From: Candidatus Poseidoniaceae archaeon
GTDB taxonomy: Archaea > Thermoplasmatota > Poseidoniia > Poseidoniales > Poseidoniaceae
Assembly (NCBI GenBank): GCA_028822845.1
Contig: JAPKCS010000015.1
Span: 1 to 44,870 of the forward strand
Length of the DNA stretch: 44,870 bases
Direction of reading: 5' to 3'
This document shows positions 38,157 through 44,870 of this stretch, piece after piece (within the stretch, counting starts at the first letter, position 1; every line of letters begins with the position of its first letter). Under the pieces are notes generated by a model that made no database searches, was not told the origin of the DNA, and saw only the letters and a program-made list of their open reading frames with translations. The translations under genes were made by a program, and so were the position numbers.

Positions 38157-40205
38157 TCATTCTGATGGGGTCGAATCGGTCGGTTCAGAGGCAATGATGC
38201 CACCAGCAGCTCGAGCGATTCGATCTTCTTCAGCAGCAACTCGAATACCCTCTTCAAGGTCCACTCGGCTGGTGAGGAATGTACCCAAGAGAATCACGAT
38301 GGTGATGGTGAGGATCGCCACACGGCTGTCGAACAAACCGCTCGTGATACCATAGAGGAACGTTCCAATCATAGCGGCAGACTTTCCAAGGAATCCGAAG
38401 AATCCGAAGAATTCAGACGTCCGTGTTTCTGGAATCAGCATCGAGAACATCGAACGAGCCTGGGCTCCTGCTGCTCCCATGGCCACGCCAACAAACAGAC
38501 CGAGGATGATCCATTGCAGCGACACGGTGATCCCGAATGGCTGCCAGACGTTGTCGCGCATAAACTCAGCATAGCCGTCGACAGGACCGCCTTGGTCAAC
38601 AATTGTTGGGTGAATCGAACCGATTGTGTTTTCTTGGTCTTGAGGTCCATCAACGAACAGGATCGAGAAACGGGAGATCTCAGGCTCATCAAACGCAGCG
38701 ACGATTGCTGCTGCGTCGTCTTCTGTGATCGATTTAATCTCGTCTTCGGTTGTTGTGGCTTTATCAGCCAAAATTGAAGCGCCTACGAGACCAACAAGGA
38801 TGACGAGTATAATCAACAAAGCCCCTTTGAAGCCCAGTTCCATGCCCTGGATGTAGACCATGGCGCCACCGAGCAAACCGAGCATCACGAGGATGAACAG
38901 ACAAACGAGGATGCCTGCTCCAAGAGTGCTTCCACCGGCACCCTCAGTGCTGTAGTCGGGGGTTGGGAAGTGTTCTTCGAAGGCATCACGGAAATCGTCG
39001 TCGGCATTTCCTGTGGTTTCGCCGATCCATCCCTCATAGCCACGGTCGTAGAGCGTGGTCATAACGTACGTTCCATTTTCACCCTGAACTGCGGGTTCTT
39101 CCCATGCAAAGGTGAAGTCGTAGCCGGAATCTTCAGCTTCAACATCGTTTTCGAGGGCCAATGGAGCAAAACCTGCAGCAACAACTGCCACACAGCAGTA
39201 AATCATGAGGGCGAGCATGAGAGCAAACTTCGTTCCCTTCACGTTGGCTAACTTTCCAAAGAGAATGGTCATAGGAATAGCGACCACGTTGACCGTGAGC
39301 AAAAGAAGGATGTTCATGCTCGGGTTGAGACGGAGGACGGATTCACCAAAGGCACTGGCCATGCTGGCAATGGTGTTGACACCATCGTAGAACAGAAGGT
39401 ACGCGAGAAGGAAAAGCGCCAGAACCTTGAATTTCTTAATTTCACCAAAGGTCGTGAACACCTGCTTGTAAGCCATTTTCGTGGCCTTGCCAAGCCCTTC
39501 CCATTTCATGTCGGAAGGGATTTCTGGTTCCGGAGTCCACTTGAACATGAGCGCACCAAAGCCCCACCACCACAATGAGGAAGTGACAAAGATGGCTGCG
39601 AGTTTGAAATTGGTATCCCACTCAAATGGACCCATGAGAAGGATGAGATGGAAGATGAGCAACAATGAGCCGCCCATGTATCCATAGGCATAGCCCACAC
39701 TTGAGACGTGATCCATGCATCGCTTTTCCGCCATGTAAGGCATGAAGGAGTAGTAAATGACGTTCCCACCGGTGAACCCAATGGTACCGATGGCGTACAT
39801 AACGGCGAGAATGATGTAGCCCTGTGAACCGAAGTAAGGAGCTGCACCCATCAGAGCAGTAAAAATCACACCAACAAAGGTGTACCATTTGAGAAGTTTC
39901 TTTTTGATTGGCATGCGGTCAGCAATCACACCCAGTGCAGGTGCTGTCACCACAACGAGGAGCATTGATGCCGTGAGGATGTAAGCATAGAAGGTATCAC
40001 CAGACTGAGTACCTGTAGCTAAGTTGTACAAGCTAGCCATGAGTGCCGGTGCAATCACCGTCATGACGGTCAGTGCGTAGGCTTGATTCCCCCAATCATA
40101 CCAATACCAACCCTGAAGGGCTTTTTTGTCTGCTTCTGGCATGGCCTTGAGAGCAGTAGCAACAGAGAAAGTTGTATCAGTCGTTGAGGTTTCCGCTGCG
40201 GTCAT
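38157..40205 (-). CDS. UMF1-type (Atg22-like) MFS transporter with large insertions
   Basis: A 682-residue membrane protein of the major facilitator superfamily. The UMF1/Atg22 signature is GWYWYDWGNQAYALTV at about residue 31. PALGVIADRMPIKKKLL matches the MFS loop 2-3 motif. Atg22 relatives export amino acids; bacterial members are uncharacterised. The usual size is 420-480 residues. The excess comes from an acidic non-membrane insertion at about 355-430 and another soluble segment at about 490-560, probably exposed outside the cell. An added pair of helices lies between them. It is preceded by an inverted repeat at 40246-40267. Confidence 0.82.
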   Translation of the reverse strand: MTAAETSTTDTTFSVATALKAMPEADKKALQGWYWYDWGNQAYALTVMTVIAPALMASLYNLATGTQSGDTFYAYILTASMLLVVVTAPALGVIADRMPIKKKLLKWYTFVGVIFTALMGAAPYFGSQGYIILAVMYAIGTIGFTGGNVIYYSFMPYMAEKRCMDHVSSVGYAYGYMGGSLLLIFHLILLMGPFEWDTNFKLAAIFVTSSLWWWGFGALMFKWTPEPEIPSDMKWEGLGKATKMAYKQVFTTFGEIKKFKVLALFLLAYLLFYDGVNTIASMASAFGESVLRLNPSMNILLLLTVNVVAIPMTILFGKLANVKGTKFALMLALMIYCCVAVVAAGFAPLALENDVEAEDSGYDFTFAWEEPAVQGENGTYVMTTLYDRGYEGWIGETTGNADDDFRDAFEEHFPTPDYSTEGAGGSTLGAGILVCLFILVMLGLLGGAMVYIQGMELGFKGALLIILVILVGLVGASILADKATTTEDEIKSITEDDAAAIVAAFDEPEISRFSILFVDGPQDQENTIGSIHPTIVDQGGPVDGYAEFMRDNVWQPFGITVSLQWIILGLFVGVAMGAAGAQARSMFSMLIPETRTSEFFGFFGFLGKSAAMIGTFLYGITSGLFDSRVAILTITIVILLGTFLTSRVDLEEGIRVAAEEDRIARAAGGIIASEPTDSTPSE

Positions 40206-40245
40206 GGACCGTCATGGACCAATCCGCCTTATGAATACAATACCG

Positions 40246-40267
40246 GTTGACCATCAAAATGGTCAAC
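40246..40267 (-). promoter_or_regulatory. Perfect 9-bp inverted repeat upstream of the UMF1 transporter
   Basis: GTTGACCAT and ATGGTCAAC flank a 4-base spacer, 41 bases before the transporter start and 48 bases after the aIF5A stop. It can form a strong hairpin in RNA (terminator of aIF5A) or be an operator for the transporter. On the minus strand TATTGTATTCATAA follows, which might include a TATA-like promoter element. A tandem copy of GTCATGGACC at 40201-40220 duplicates the start codon region out of frame. Confidence 0.5.
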
Positions 40268-40314
40268 AATCACAGGGCGCCGAAAGTGCCAATGATGAAA
40301 GAAAATCAACACTC

Positions 40315-40692
40315 TCAAATGATTTTGTATCGGCCAAGCGCTTCCATCCATAGGATTTCATTGCTCGGTTCAATGTTCATACCTTCTTCGAGGGGGAGGA
40401 TCATCATGGAGTGGTCTTTCATGTTCATGGCGTGAACTTCCTCACCGTCAATGTGGGTGACCATTGCCTTTCCTTTTTCGATCATTGGGACGTGAATGCT
40501 ATCGGTAACGGAGCCGACGTGGGACATTTTCTTTGCAGAAAAGAGAGACATAAGTTCAATACGTGCCTTTGCAGAACCGTGCTTTCCGGGTTTGGAAGTT
40601 GAAATACTCAAAATCTTGTATGCTTCATTGTCAACAACGCAAAAGCGTCCAACTTTTAAAGTTCGAATTTCAACACGGTCTGTTCCTGGCAT
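40315..40692 (-). CDS. eif5a: Translation initiation factor 5A
   Basis: aIF5A binds the ribosomal E site and relieves stalls, for example at proline runs. It needs hypusine or deoxyhypusine on one Lys. The protein has 125 residues in two beta domains. STSKPGKHGSAKARIE holds the modifiable Lys37 in PGKHGSAK. The C-terminal OB domain is typical (VHAMNMKDHSMMILPLEEG). The ATG follows GAGGGATTCT. The gene lies between the SDR and UMF1 genes; deoxyhypusine synthase is not in the window. Confidence 0.96.
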   Translation of the reverse strand: MPGTDRVEIRTLKVGRFCVVDNEAYKILSISTSKPGKHGSAKARIELMSLFSAKKMSHVGSVTDSIHVPMIEKGKAMVTHIDGEEVHAMNMKDHSMMILPLEEGMNIEPSNEILWMEALGRYKII

Positions 40693-40756
40693 AGAATCCC
40701 TCTATGGGGCGCTCATGGTGCTGGCTTATCACCCTTCGCTCTTTTTTGAATCAAAA

Positions 40757-41503
40757 TTATAGTTCACGAACATCGAACCGTTGACCTGATTGTTCCATGG
40801 TATGTGAGGTGACCAAACCAAGCAATTGCTTGGCTACAGTCTCGCTTTTCGCGAGATCACCGTTTTCATGTAGGTCAATGAACGATTGCAATGAAGGGAA
40901 ATCTTCGGCAGGGGCTGATCGGATTTCGAGTTGCATACCCGTATCGACCACGCCTGGTGCTACGGATACGGAACTGATCTGAATGCTCTTCCCTTCTTCT
41001 GCCAGGCACCTCGACCACATGTCCAAACCTGCTTTTGAAACACAGTAGGCAGACCATGAAGCGATTGGACGCTGTGAGGCTCCACTCGAGAGTACCGTAA
41101 TTCGCGTGCGGTCTGTCCTTCCAAGCAGGGAATAAAGCCGTTGAGTGAGGTCTTGAACGCCGATCAGATTGACTTGGATGTTGTGACTCCAAGCATCAGT
41201 TGTGGCTCCAGCCATCGGCTTAACCGGGCCAATTGCTCCGGCATTGTGAACAACACCGCCAATGAAATCAGTTCGCTTGATGATGACTTCAGCAGCATCC
41301 TTGATGGAGGTGGGATTGGAGAGATCACAGTCAATCGAAACAGAACCAGCGGTGATTTCACCAAGTTGAGATCCAATCGAGTCCAATTCCTTCGAAGCAC
41401 GTGCCAGAGCGTAAACGCAGTGTCCAGCATGAGCCAATTCAAGCGCCAAAGCCCGACCTATTCCTTTCGAAGCACCGGTAACAACAAACACTGGAAGGAC
41501 CAT
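40757..41503 (-). CDS. Short-chain dehydrogenase/reductase
   Basis: A 248-residue NAD(P)-dependent SDR. The cofactor loop is VTGASKGIGRALALEL. The NAG motif appears as VVHNAGAIGP. The catalytic Ser lies in LSSGASQRP and the Tyr-Lys pair in SAYCVSKAGLDMW. VSVAPGVVDTGM matches the PG motif. The substrate cannot be told; sepiapterin-reductase-like proteins share VVHNAGxxGP and APGVVDTxMQ, so a pterin reductase is one possibility. It lies between aIF5A and a membrane protein gene on the same strand. Confidence 0.9.
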   Translation of the reverse strand: MVLPVFVVTGASKGIGRALALELAHAGHCVYALARASKELDSIGSQLGEITAGSVSIDCDLSNPTSIKDAAEVIIKRTDFIGGVVHNAGAIGPVKPMAGATTDAWSHNIQVNLIGVQDLTQRLYSLLGRTDRTRITVLSSGASQRPIASWSAYCVSKAGLDMWSRCLAEEGKSIQISSVSVAPGVVDTGMQLEIRSAPAEDFPSLQSFIDLHENGDLAKSETVAKQLLGLVTSHTMEQSGQRFDVREL

Positions 41504-41547
41504 GTCCCGCCATCATCGCATGGATATTGAGTGTGCCGCTCTCTCAA

Positions 41548-42612
41548 TCACAGCCAAGGCCGTACAAGAGGTGTAAGATCATGGATGGCGTCATCGATTT
41601 CTTGACGCACTTCAGCGACCTCTGCTGACCCGAGGTGATCTTCTAAGCGTCGAATGAGTTTTCTGCACCGTGGTGTGGCATCACCTGACATACAAAAGAG
41701 AGCCAATAAGAATCGATGTGCTCGGCGCTTCTCATCGACACTCCCGCTGGTGTGGGGAGGTGTTTCACTTGGGAGCATGAGCAAGAATCGAATCTGGTTT
41801 GGATGCATGAAACGGGCTGTGTGTATTTGCTCATTGAGGCCATCATACACCTCATGGTACAATCCTGCAGAGAGACCATCAAGCCCTTCAGGGAACGCAT
41901 GTTCAACCAACTTTGGAGTCAAGTCATGACCGACCAGGCGTGACCGCATGTCCCTGATCATCGAACGGGTACCGTACATGTTGAGCAGAATAAAAAATGG
42001 TAATGCGGCAACCATAGAGTAGGCACGAACTGCAACCCGACCAATCAAGCGACCCCACATCCGACGCAAAATGATTTTGAACATGGTTGCAGAAGCAACA
42101 ACGCGAAGTTTTGACATCAATTTACGAACCATATTGCCAAGTTTCCCGATCCGTGCAAGAGGATCGATGCCGAACATCATACCCTTGAAGCCGGGAGCCC
42201 CGAGCGCAGCATGAATCAACCAATGGGGGATCGAGTGTTCCAAACCAATCGTTTCCAAATCTTCGGTCGGAATACCCAAGATACTCGCCATACGAGCAGC
42301 GGTCCGCAGTGCATCGCGATAAATGAACACCAATTCAAACGCCGTAGCCAGCGAACTTGCCACCGTCAAAGCAATGAACACAAAAGTGGGACTCAGGTCT
42401 GATGCAGCTGGATGTTCGTACAAAAAGAAGGCCAATGCGACGACAGCCATTCCAGATATGAGCCCGGCTAAACCGGCACGAAGGATGACCAAGTTACCGA
42501 TGAGATCGAGACGCGCATCGGCTTCTAGACGTTCTTCAATGTGAACTTCAGGGTTTGATTCCACAGCGCCAACGAAACGAGTAATCGCCCATTCTTGCAG
42601 TCGAGAAATCAC
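41548..42612 (-). CDS. Membrane protein of unknown function
   Basis: A 354-residue protein starting with GTG, 15 bases after the 3-hydroxyacyl-CoA dehydrogenase gene. Two hydrophobic helices lie at about 45-65 and 75-100 (GLAGLISGMAVVALAFFLYE; TFVFIALTVASSLATAFELVFIY). A central region has amphipathic helices and a third hydrophobic stretch (AYSMVAALPFFILLNMYGT) at about 205. The C-terminal 110 residues are soluble and helical. The middle resembles the many archaeal proteins with a short two-helix module, but I recognise no family. Confidence 0.65.
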   Translation of the reverse strand: MISRLQEWAITRFVGAVESNPEVHIEERLEADARLDLIGNLVILRAGLAGLISGMAVVALAFFLYEHPAASDLSPTFVFIALTVASSLATAFELVFIYRDALRTAARMASILGIPTEDLETIGLEHSIPHWLIHAALGAPGFKGMMFGIDPLARIGKLGNMVRKLMSKLRVVASATMFKIILRRMWGRLIGRVAVRAYSMVAALPFFILLNMYGTRSMIRDMRSRLVGHDLTPKLVEHAFPEGLDGLSAGLYHEVYDGLNEQIHTARFMHPNQIRFLLMLPSETPPHTSGSVDEKRRAHRFLLALFCMSGDATPRCRKLIRRLEDHLGSAEVAEVRQEIDDAIHDLTPLVRPWL

Positions 42613-42627
42613 AGCGCTTTTGCCCCT

Positions 42628-43476
42628 TCAGTAGGTGTAAAACCCTTCGCCAGACTTCCGACCCAGTTTTCCTTGGTCGACCATGTCGATGAGCAACTGG
42701 GCTGGAGCGTATTTGTCATCGCCCATCCCTTCAAGAAGCACGTTCATAATGTGCAAAACGGTATCGAGGCCAATCAAATCACAAAGAGCGAGAGGCCCAA
42801 TTGGGTGGTTCATCCCTAATTTCATGATGCCGTCAATGGCTTCAGGCTTTGCAACGCCTTCTTGGAGCGTTAGAATTGCTTCGTTAAGCATCGGACAAAG
42901 GATTCGGTTTGAGACAAAACCAGGTGCATCGTTGCATGAAAGGGCTGTTTTCCCCATGGTTTCTGATGCTTCGATCACAGCGGCGTTTGTGGCGTCACTG
43001 GTTTCTTTTCCGTTGATGATTTCGACGAGTTTCATAATTGGAACCGGGTTCATGAAGTGCATGCCAATCACGCGGTCAGGACGGTTCGTCGACGCAGCAA
43101 TGGTGGAGATCGAAATCGATGAAGTGTTTGACGCGAGAATCGTTTCTGGCTTGCAAATGGCATCCAGTTCGCTGAAAATACTCTGTTTCAATTCCAATAC
43201 TTCTGGAACTGCTTCGACCACAAGATCGCATTGGGCGCATTCAGCCCGGTCGATGGCGGTTGAGATTCGGCCACGAGCAGCATCTGCATCTTGTTGGGTC
43301 ATGCGCTCTTTAGCGACGAGTTTAGCCAACGATTTCTCAATCGATGCCAATCCTCGGTCCACATAGGCTTGTTCAATGTCGATCATGGTCACATTGTAGC
43401 CTGCACAAGCCGCAACTTGCGTGATGCCATTGCCCATTTGTCCTGCTCCGAGTACGGCGATTGTTTTGATGCTCAT
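42628..43476 (-). CDS. 3-hydroxyacyl-CoA (3-hydroxybutyryl-CoA) dehydrogenase
   Basis: This enzyme oxidises 3-hydroxyacyl-CoA with NAD+ in fatty acid breakdown, or works in reverse in butyrate-type synthesis. The product has 282 residues from ATG 43476, the usual size. The Rossmann loop is [16 protein letters not shown]. The catalytic His is in [27 protein letters not shown] and [18 protein letters not shown] are family-specific. The frame is open to 43548, but those 24 residues are basic and non-conserved, so the ATG at the Rossmann strand is chosen. Other beta-oxidation genes are not adjacent. Confidence 0.93.
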   Translation of the reverse strand: MSIKTIAVLGAGQMGNGITQVAACAGYNVTMIDIEQAYVDRGLASIEKSLAKLVAKERMTQQDADAARGRISTAIDRAECAQCDLVVEAVPEVLELKQSIFSELDAICKPETILASNTSSISISTIAASTNRPDRVIGMHFMNPVPIMKLVEIINGKETSDATNAAVIEASETMGKTALSCNDAPGFVSNRILCPMLNEAILTLQEGVAKPEAIDGIMKLGMNHPIGPLALCDLIGLDTVLHIMNVLLEGMGDDKYAPAQLLIDMVDQGKLGRKSGEGFYTY

Positions 43477-43600
43477 ATCACTCAACAAGCGTTGCAGGAG
43501 CCGGGGATTCATCAACCTGCTCCATAAAATTACTTTGATTCTGCACAAAATCGTCCATCGGCGAAAAAAGGCAAGGCTTACGCAAAGAGGATTGAAGAGG

Positions 43601-43673
43601 TAGCCCGACTCGGATTTGAACCGAGGTCGGCGGGACCAAAACCCACCATGATGGACCCCTACACTATCGGGCT
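43601..43673 (-). tRNA. trnQ: tRNA-Gln (anticodon TTG)
   Basis: The minus strand folds into a full cloverleaf of 73 bases with no encoded CCA. The acceptor stem AGCCCGA pairs with TCGGGCT, and the discriminator is A. The D arm is GTGT/TCAT. The anticodon stem GTGGG pairs with CCCGC (one G-T), and the loop TTTTGGT gives anticodon TTG for CAA codons. The T stem CTCGG pairs with CCGAG around TTCAAAT. The A1-T72 pair fits archaeal tRNA-Gln. There is no intron. Downstream on the minus strand a T6 run at 43564-43569 may end transcription. Confidence 0.93.
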
Positions 43674-43731
43674 ATGAACCAAGGGCGGTAGGCCCACCCT
43701 TTTGTTTTTGTCGGCGTCGAAGTGTCAAATT

Positions 43732-44205
43732 TTAATCCAACAACGAAGCCAAATTACCGCCTTCCAGCCGTTTTTGAGCACTTTTCAAAAACTCCGTCAG
43801 GTCAAGCCCTTGTTCTCGCTCGTAGACCTTTGCTTGGAGCCCCATATCGAGTTTATCGAGCTGTTTCACAAATTTAGCTTCAGGCGTGGTTCCGTTTTCA
43901 TAGTCGTCAAACAAATCGATCCATTGAGGAGCCATTTCGAGCATGGCTTTCCGCTCATCCTGTGCTTTCGTGCTGCAATCATCGTGTGGCGTAAGATCAC
44001 CAACCCTGACTTCAGGAAGGTCATGAATCAAGCAAAGCGACAGGACACGAGCGAGGTCGAGGCCAGGAGGACACAACTTCAGAGCAAGAATGGCCATGCC
44101 CCAAGAATGGGCTGCGACGGATTCGGGTGAATCCACGCCTGCACGAACCCAGCCCGCACGGGCGACATTTTTCAGTCCAAGCCATTCCAAAACGCCCTCG
44201 TCCAT
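43732..44205 (-). CDS. HD-domain hydrolase (HDDC2/YfbR-like nucleotidase)
   Basis: A metal-dependent phosphohydrolase of the HD superfamily. The family pattern is clear: LGLKNVARAGWVRAGVDSPE, cited in part, then ESVAAHSWGMA (metal His), LCLIHDLPEVRVGD (HD pair) and KQLDKLDMGLQA (final Asp). Relatives include 5'-deoxynucleotidase YfbR and human HDDC2. From ATG 44205 the product has 157 residues. The frame continues to 44292, but that would overlap the divergent glycosylase gene, and family members begin near FLEWLG, so the shorter form is chosen. Confidence 0.87.
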   Translation of the reverse strand: MDEGVLEWLGLKNVARAGWVRAGVDSPESVAAHSWGMAILALKLCPPGLDLARVLSLCLIHDLPEVRVGDLTPHDDCSTKAQDERKAMLEMAPQWIDLFDDYENGTTPEAKFVKQLDKLDMGLQAKVYEREQGLDLTEFLKSAQKRLEGGNLASLLD

Positions 44206-44255
44206 GAAGTGGCGAAGACACAAGACCTCAAAACCCCCACCCTTGTCAGCATTGC

Positions 44256-44867
44256 ATGGAACTCGGAGAACCTTCATGGTGGCAGGAAGCAATTGCTCAC
44301 TTGAGCGATGATGCGTTGTTGGGTCCGGTCATCAAACGCTATCCCGAAGGAAGTCTTTCAGGCAAGGGCGACGTGTTCACAACGGTTGTTCGAGCGATTG
44401 TTGGTCAACAGATTTCTGTGCTTGCTGCCGACGCTGTCTGGCTTCGCCTCGAGGCTTTGGTCGGCACAATGAACCCGAAGAATGTCCAAGCAAAGACCGA
44501 GCAGGAACTTGCCGCATGTGGGCTCACCCGTTCCAAGGCCTCATACATCCACGGTTTAGCGGTCCAAAGCGAGCAACTTTTGCTCACCAACTGGTCGGAA
44601 ATGACCGATCAGGAAGTTCATGCACACTTTACCTCATTCCGAGGCATTGGGCCATGGACCTCAGAGATGGTCTGTATTTTTGCACTGCTTCGTCCTGATG
44701 TGTTCAGCATTGGTGATATTGGATTGATCAAGGCAGTTCAAATCCTAGAACCAACGGCTCAAACAAAGCAAGAAGTGGTTCAGGTTGCCGAGCGTTGGTC
44801 GCCCTATCGAACGGCTGCCTGCTGGTACCTCTGGCGTATGCTCGACCCGGTGCCGGTTGAATACTGA
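44256..44867 (+). CDS. alkA: DNA-3-methyladenine glycosylase, AlkA type
   Basis: This base-excision repair enzyme removes alkylated purines. The 203-residue product is an HhH-GPD protein. The conserved IVGQQISVLAADAVWLRL is at about 48-65. The helix-hairpin-helix is FRGIGPWTSEM at 128-138. The catalytic Asp154 is in FSIGDIGLIKAV. The N-terminal beta domain of E. coli AlkA is absent, as in many short archaeal and bacterial members. The C-terminus RTAACWYLWRMLD is typical of AlkA. It is divergent from the HD gene (50 bases), and its stop lies at the window end. Confidence 0.92.
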   Translation: MELGEPSWWQEAIAHLSDDALLGPVIKRYPEGSLSGKGDVFTTVVRAIVGQQISVLAADAVWLRLEALVGTMNPKNVQAKTEQELAACGLTRSKASYIHGLAVQSEQLLLTNWSEMTDQEVHAHFTSFRGIGPWTSEMVCIFALLRPDVFSIGDIGLIKAVQILEPTAQTKQEVVQVAERWSPYRTAACWYLWRMLDPVPVEY

Positions 44868-44870
44868 TCA

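Noticed and set aside
41141-41530. 129-residue plus-strand frame opposite the SDR gene
   Set aside because: The minus strand encodes a complete SDR with all motifs; the plus frame has no recognisable features.
42683-43366. 227-residue plus-strand frame opposite the 3-hydroxyacyl-CoA dehydrogenase gene
   Set aside because: It is a long antisense open frame due to codon bias; the minus strand has the Rossmann and catalytic motifs.
43683-43705. GGGC-GGTAG-GCCC stem followed by a T-rich run as a plus-strand terminator
   Set aside because: No plus-strand gene ends here; on the minus strand it lies in the leader of tRNA-Gln, where the short stem is probably chance.
1-44870. CRISPR arrays, insertion sequences, prophage or integrase genes
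   Set aside because: I saw no regularly spaced repeats, transposase or integrase frames, or abrupt base-composition change; all regions read as core chromosomal genes.

Overview
The window looks like a piece of a compact genome of a planktonic euryarchaeon, most probably Marine Group II (Candidatus Poseidoniia) or a close Thermoplasmatota relative. The archaeal assignment is firm: aIF5A with a hypusine lysine, aEF-2 with a diphthamide site, the Rrp4/Rrp41/Rrp42 exosome, TiaS, TrmY, KptA, Pcc1, prefoldin beta, a proteasome alpha subunit, isopentenyl phosphate kinase and an archaeosortase. The Marine Group II assignment is inference from gene content and compactness; there is no 16S gene here. 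About 46 protein genes and one tRNA fill the window. I see no insertion sequence, prophage, CRISPR array or rRNA, and no gene-free stretch longer than about 160 bases.

Layout. 1-7.9 kb: the end of a calcium-binding surface protein, archaeosortase (minus), GmhB-like phosphatase, tiaS, small membrane proteins, a degenerate RecA/KaiC-like protein, purB and dph6. 8.07-14.9 kb: the archaeal proteasome-exosome superoperon on the plus strand (psmA, SBDS, rrp4, rrp41, rrp42, L37Ae, pcc1, prefoldin beta, DHH phosphoesterase, an unknown helical protein). 15-17.8 kb (minus): NUDIX hydrolase, TPR protein, UbiD-family decarboxylase. 17.9-21.9 kb (plus): rps12, rps7, aef2 and a MOSC protein. 21.9-24.5 kb (minus): an IDI-GGPP synthase fusion and isopentenyl phosphate kinase. 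24.6-32.98 kb: zinc-ribbon proteins, kptA, a thiolase-OB-fold pair, a MamK/MreB-like actin with a small coiled-coil neighbour, coaBC and trmY. 33-44.2 kb (minus): surE, DMT and OPT transporters, an acyltransferase, a UMF1-type transporter, aIF5A, SDR, a membrane protein, 3-hydroxyacyl-CoA dehydrogenase, tRNA-Gln and an HD hydrolase. An AlkA-type glycosylase (plus) closes the window.

Genes that work together. UbiD decarboxylase, isopentenyl phosphate kinase and IDI-GGPP synthase are consecutive late steps of the archaeal modified mevalonate pathway to lipid precursors. The thiolase/OB-fold pair could feed the start of that pathway, but this is less certain. Dph6 completes the diphthamide on aEF-2, and both are encoded here. 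TiaS, KptA, TrmY, Pcc1 and tRNA-Gln form a scattered tRNA-maturation set. The superoperon links protein degradation, RNA degradation and ribosome maturation.

Signals. Several starts are set by a GGTGAT-type Shine-Dalgarno a few bases upstream. Plus-strand neighbours often couple through TGATG overlaps. Convergent genes commonly overlap at their stop codons. The most notable items are the IDI-GGPPS fusion, the MamK-like actin locus, the archaeosortase, and the thiolase partner whose zinc-ribbon cysteines are lost.
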